Source: Channa striata | Lineage: Eukaryota > Chordata > Actinopteri > Anabantiformes > Channidae | Direction: 5' to 3' | Length of the DNA: 64,000 nt | NCBI GenBank assembly: GCA_033026295.1 | Contig: CM065184.1 | Span: forward strand, 3,511,001 to 3,575,000 | Shown here: piece after piece, positions 59,251 to 64,000 of the stretch | How the letters are laid out: each line of letters starts with the position of its first letter | Position numbering within the stretch: position 1 is the first letter of the stretch | Notes under the pieces: generated by a model | What the model saw: only the letters and a program-made list of their open reading frames with translations | Told to the model about the DNA's origin: nothing | The model's database searches: none | Translations under genes and position numbers: made by a program

Positions 59251-62200
59251 ACTTTTTAAAATTAAAGAATGAACCCTTAATGTTTTTAGTCCCCTCCCAG
59301 TTAAGATAAGTTTTTCCTTTTAGTTAACATACCATGTCCGATTAAGTGCATAAGCTCTATTATGTTTCATGCTTATAATGACAAAATAAGATAATCATAC
59401 TTTATTGAAGAAAGTCTAGATGAAGGTCTTTAAAATATACCTTGCTGCTTTGTTCGATATGTAAATTGAACTTCTGACATAAAACTGAGGTACAGTTGTG
59501 TTTTGGTTGGCTTTCTGGCAAAAACTGAATTAGCATGATGCATAATGATTGCATTCCAGGTAAATGATGTTAGGAACATGTGACCCAATAAGACTCATGC
59601 TATGTTTGAATATGTCGTTTTATGCATTCCCGACATCACTATGTTTGTACTTAGTCTTGTTGGTCTAATTCATTTTACACATGCATATTACATGCAAACT
59701 TTAATTTTGTTTACTTTGGAGGTTTGTTTTCAAGAATTTTATCTATATACATTCTGAAAATTACAGTTAGTTGTTTTCTACCAGCACTATGAATGTATTT
59801 GACTTTTTTTCTATTTTTTTAATGCCAAAGCAAATACAACGTTGCTCAAGGGTATATCGTATCTGATACACTACATAGAGATTTTACCGTACTGTAATGT
59901 AGGCAATATGTTCTGAATAATGGAACTCGAATCTATAATTAAATCTGTGCAATGCTGATCTAAGTTGCCACTGTTTCATTTGCCGTGCATGTTTGTGTGC
60001 TTGTTCACTTTTTATTGCTTTTTTTATGGCCTCCCGAAAGTTGTGTAATCTGTAACTTATTAAAATTTACAGCGACTTGTGTTATAAATGAAATTCATCT
60101 AAATCCAAAATCAACAAAAATGTGACAAGCAGGTTCCTGCATGACTATAAATAATTGTGGAGTTCGCAGGCATCGTTTTCCTTTCCCCCAGACGGTACAT
60201 TTTGTGCCAGGGCAATTGGGGATTTGTTACTGGATCAGATTCAGGCCATCGTCCCACCAGTCTAGTCATGTTTCAGCACTTTTTTTCCCATGGTAGAACC
60301 GCTCTGAATAGGCACCTCCTAAATGCACACAGGTGTTTGTTTATACAATCATAAAAACTTCACCATTCTGTGATTGATTTTATTAGCCTCGATGTGCACT
60401 TTGATCAAAAGCCTCGTTTGAGACAGCTAGAGAAATCCCTTTCAGCTGCTTTTTCTTACATATGAAGAAGACTGTGGATGTTTTCTATGTATTTCCAGAA
60501 ATTATATAATATATTTCTGTGTGTGATTGCATCTTATTTTGATGTCTGTACATGCTGGTGCGCAAGACACGTCACTGTGTTGCATAAGAAGTGGAAAGGT
60601 GCAGCTTTCATGTTTTCTGCGCCCTCTCTTCTCTATTTCAATGTTCTAATATTTTTGTCTTGGTCTCAGACATTTCCGGGTTGTGTAGTATATTTGACCC
60701 TCAAAACTGTGGACCCTCACTGCCACACCATTTGTTTATGTATTTTTTTTTTTTTAAATAGGGACATGAAAGCATCAAAGAGTCACTCTGGGTGGATTCA
60801 TTTTGACACTTATGCAACTGCCAGCTTTATTCCCAAAAGTTGCATGTTGTAGCTTTCTTTATTATTTTGGGGCACCTTCAGGAACCACAAATGTATCTAG
60901 TTATATTTACCATTTAGAACAGCATAAACTAGACTTGAACTCTGCCCCCTCCACAAGAAGAGGCCTCATGATTATGTAATAATGCAGGTGTTTCATATAA
61001 TGCTCTAATGGGGCACAAATACAAGATTATCAAACAAAAACGATCAAATAACGACCAGCAGGCTTCAGGTTCTGGCTCCAGAGCCTATTCTATTCTTATG
61101 TTCCTTAATACATTGATTACTGTGGTATGAAATTATAATGTACAGACCACATATCTTAACTTTATTACTCATAAGTCTGCTTTGGCCTTGACTGTCAGCG
61201 GTCTTCATCCTGACCTCATCATTGTTTGCAGGATTCAGCCATGCACTAACAATTCAAAACCATGGTTTTCTCCGAGCCCGTATCATATCAATCAGTCAGC
61301 AATCTGCTCTCTGAACACAACATCTGTAGCATTCATTCAGATCTCCATATATTCCCTCATTTACAGTCTAAGCAATGCTAAAGTTACACAACTCCGAGGC
61401 AACAGCAGCAGATCTTGTGTGTATGTGCTGCATGTGTGGATATTTCATCCTCCGCCAATGCAGGATACGAGGTTAAATGGAGAGATTAACACTAATCTTA
61501 TTAATGCAGTCTTGACAGGTCTAAGACATAATGACATAGGATGTGTCTTACCAATGCTTCATGCAATATTTCTCATCAGACTTGCGCCATCACATGCCTT
61601 CTGATTTGTTGCTGCCAAACTTGTCCTCTGCCTTTTTTAATCAGTGTGTACCTGAGGTATTCATTTCCAGGATTGGGGGGATAACATGGCTGTGTAGCAG
61701 GAAGATTTGCTTCCTTCTGCAGCTTCCTGTAATGCAAGGAGGAACACAACAAAACCAATAATCATTGAAGGCTGATATAGTCTGCAAGTGTAACTCGGGA
61801 CATCGTCCCACTGAATGGGTTGTGTTAACCATATGTGTTGACACGCATGATGTCGCTGTCGCTATTTTGTCTTAAGTTTTGGGTTTGTGTTTGTAAAAAG
61901 GGACAAAGCAGTGCAGTATCAGTAATCATCAGCTGGAGCTTTATCTGAATTTGTCACGCACTCTGAAAGTTGTCTGGCTGCGAGCCCCTCGCTGATCGAG
62001 CACAGGATGTTTCTGGCAGAGTGAGATAAATGCTGTCAGGGAAAGGGATCTCCCAAACACTTCCCCTTTGTTCCCACCTCACCTGGCAAAGTGCCAACAG
62101 CATGTAGTATTTTTACTAGTTCATGGTGCAACTGTTTCCAGTGTATATGTGCATGGTATATGGAGTTACACTGTCATCAAAATCTAAGTTTAGTCTCACT

Positions 62201-63109
62201 GGCTACAAGGTTAGGAACACCTTTATTATCTAATGCAATTTAACACAGCAGCTCTGCCGCAAATTTGACTTGTGCAAAGTAAAGGTAATTTATTGGTTTT
62301 TAAATTGAAACTGTCACAAATGTGATAATTATACGATGTGTTGTTTTATTTTTGCTTTTTATGTTAATGTAGGAAAGTGGAGAAGAGGTGGAGGGGGCCA
62401 AAACGTTACAACCAATTGCGGATTATAACCTTGTAAAAGCTGCATTCATGGCCGAGCATCAGACGGTACAGGTGTATCCAGTCAGTGTGGTGGATCCACT
62501 TATATATGTATGTGTGTCGGTTGATTTAGTCTTTTCTTTAATGACGACAGTGGAAACAAAAGACCAATCAAAGTCAGTTTATTATGCAACTGTACAATAT
62601 TGTAAAGACAGGCACGAGTTAAAGAAAAACACAAAATCAGCTACTGTTGTGCAGTAATACAGTGTATAAGTAATGAGTAGACAAAAGCTTGAGTGGCTGT
62701 ATTACTTGTCAAGTAGTAATAAATGTTAATTTTCTTCCATTTTGACATTTTATGGAAAAATAATGTCAGGCAAGAATTTGGTTAAGGCTAAGATTTGAGT
62801 ATTTCTTGGCATGTTGTCTACGGTTTATTAGACATTACTTAAAAATACTTCACATTATTACAAACTGCTTTAGCAGGAGTCCAACAAACTTTGATCTGAG
62901 AAAACAATATGATTAATCACAAGGAAAATCAATGCTAGCCTTCCAAAGTATTAATATTAATTCAATAATTATTACTGATAATAAAAATAACTGGCATTTT
63001 GTGCACGAAAATAAATTTGTCACCGAACATCCTGCAATATTCATAGTTAAATATTTGGAAAGAACAAAAAAGAGAGGTGTGAAAACACTGACCTATATTT
63101 GTCTGTTCA
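59251..63109. other. non-coding DNA downstream of rmdn2
   Basis: AT-rich; open frames at 60478-60852 and 61182-61604 lack recognisable domains or splice context. Cyp1b1, the next gene in mammals, is not in this window. Confidence 0.45.
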
Positions 63110-63374
63110 TACAGCTGGGTGCAAAAATTTGAAATCCCCTTATTTTGAAATGATAAAAAGAGTAAAATAATATTTTTTTCTTCAGCATAATATTTAAAGC
63201 ACAATTAGCTAATACAAACTTTTTTTTATTTTATTTATTACATTTTTAAGGGGCACACAAACTTTTGCACCAATTTAATTTTCACTATTTCGTATAAAGA
63301 AATGCAAAACTTTTTTTTTTTTACAATTTTGCCATTTCAAAATAAAGGGATGCAAAGTTTTGACACAAAACGTA
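63110..63374. mobile_element. palindromic MITE, probably Tc1/mariner-derived
   Basis: The left end GGTGCAAAAATTTGAAATCC-CCTTATTTTGAAATG (from about 63118) is the inverted match of the right end CATTTCAAAATAAAGGG-ATGCAAAGTTTTGACAC (to about 63366); roughly 30 of 36 positions pair. A TA dinucleotide flanks each side (63110-63111 and 63373-63374), as expected for a Tc1/mariner target duplication. The interior is AT-rich and non-coding, and contains a second related motif (GGGGCACACAAACTTTTGCA at about 63250). Confidence 0.7.
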
Positions 63375-64000
63375 CATGTAGCAGGCGTGTTTGGTCCATC
63401 AGCATCTGCAGTAGCTTCTAGATTATATCACAGTCCCTCCAGGAATTTGCAGTGTTGCAGTCAGTCAGTCATCCCTGAATTCTGTGAAACCCTGCAATCT
63501 AACATGGCAACATACATCACCGATTCTTCAGAAAAGCTGTAGTGAAATCAAGAGTTTCCGGCTGCAACACTCACAAAAGTCTGAAAGGACTGATATCAAA
63601 TGATTTTGTAAAGAATTTTAGTTAATATAATATGCGGCTTTTTTCTGCCTACTTCCTGAGTAACTGTGCTGTTCTAATATACCAAAAACTACTCAATATT
63701 TTAGGTTAATAGATGTTAGGTTAACATGCGTTTAAGAAGTTTAAATGTCTCACTGAATTCTTCTGCTTTGATGAATGAAAGAAGACATTTTTACGTGAAC
63801 GTGTGAAGTGTGGCACATATGCACAATGCTGCTTCTGTTTCTGTCTCGCTCTATAACAATTATATAAATAAGTTAATAATCAGTGGTCATGGCTGGTTAA
63901 TTATTTAAAACAATGTTGTGAACAATCAGAGATTAGCCTGAGATTTCAGCTTATAAAAACCCCAAAAACACGAGCCTTTTTGAGCTTAAACCTTCATATT
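63375..64000. other. non-coding DNA, no gene recognised
   Basis: No supportable feature up to the end of the window. Confidence 0.45.

Noticed and set aside
61182..61604. 140-codon plus-strand open frame downstream of rmdn2
   Set aside because: No recognisable domain; AT-rich chance frame.
62388..62657. Possible extra exon after TTAATGTAG
   Set aside because: The frame encodes nothing related to rmdn2, whose C-terminus is already complete at 58046, and no donor or partner exon is evident.
58047..64000. cyp1b1, the next gene in mammals
   Set aside because: No large P450 coding exon or heme-binding Cys motif occurs in any frame of this segment.
1..64000. CRISPR arrays, operons and phage or bacterial defence systems
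   Set aside because: The DNA is vertebrate nuclear sequence with spliced genes. The repeats seen are microsatellites, minisatellites and transposons, not spaced direct repeats.
1..64000. tRNA, rRNA or snRNA genes
   Set aside because: No complete cloverleaf or conserved ncRNA sequence was recognised by eye; the only tRNA-like piece is the SINE head at about 2.5 kb. A covariance-model scan would be decisive.

Overview
This window reads as nuclear DNA of a ray-finned (teleost) fish. It holds two vertebrate genes with GT-AG introns, and the repeats are of kinds typical of teleost genomes: an RTE-type LINE, L2-type LINE remnants, a Tc1-like transposon remnant, a tRNA-derived SINE, a palindromic MITE, and CA/GT and ATT microsatellites. 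No bacterial operon, CRISPR array or intact viral genome is visible.

Layout. Positions 1-7.1 kb are non-coding, with a SINE-like repeat near 2.4 kb and a decayed minisatellite near 5.5 kb. cdc42ep3 lies on the minus strand with one intact coding exon (8218-9288); its 3'UTR probably extends left to about 7.7 or 7.16 kb. The span 9.3-33.5 kb is a large non-coding interval between two divergently transcribed genes. It contains microsatellites, three short CpG-richer patches (about 11.8-12.3, 13.15 and 14.75-15.1 kb) where the cdc42ep3 promoter or 5'UTR exon may lie, and several dispersed repeats. rmdn2 lies on the plus strand: ten coding exons from 34589 to 58046 give a 409-residue protein with every splice phase in agreement. 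Its first coding exon begins with a splice acceptor nine bases before the ATG, so a non-coding exon must lie upstream, probably at the CpG cluster near 33.5-33.6 kb. The last 6 kb hold the rmdn2 3'UTR, AT-rich DNA and one MITE.

The two genes are also neighbours in mammals (CDC42EP3-RMDN2 on human 2p22), which supports both orthology calls. They are not known to act in one pathway: Cdc42ep3 links Cdc42 to septins and actin, and Rmdn2 is a membrane-anchored TPR-like protein associated with microtubules. The rmdn2 introns have absorbed transposons: Tc1-like in intron 1, a near-full-length RTE LINE in sense orientation in intron 6 with a visible 10-bp target-site duplication, and an antisense L2-type LINE in intron 7.

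I found no convincing undescribed system. The points most worth a second look are a possible phospho-FFAT-like motif across the rmdn2 exon 1/2 junction, the long extra segment in Cdc42ep3, the TAACGTTA/GCTAGC palindrome cluster near the inferred rmdn2 promoter, the RTE insertion and the terminal MITE.
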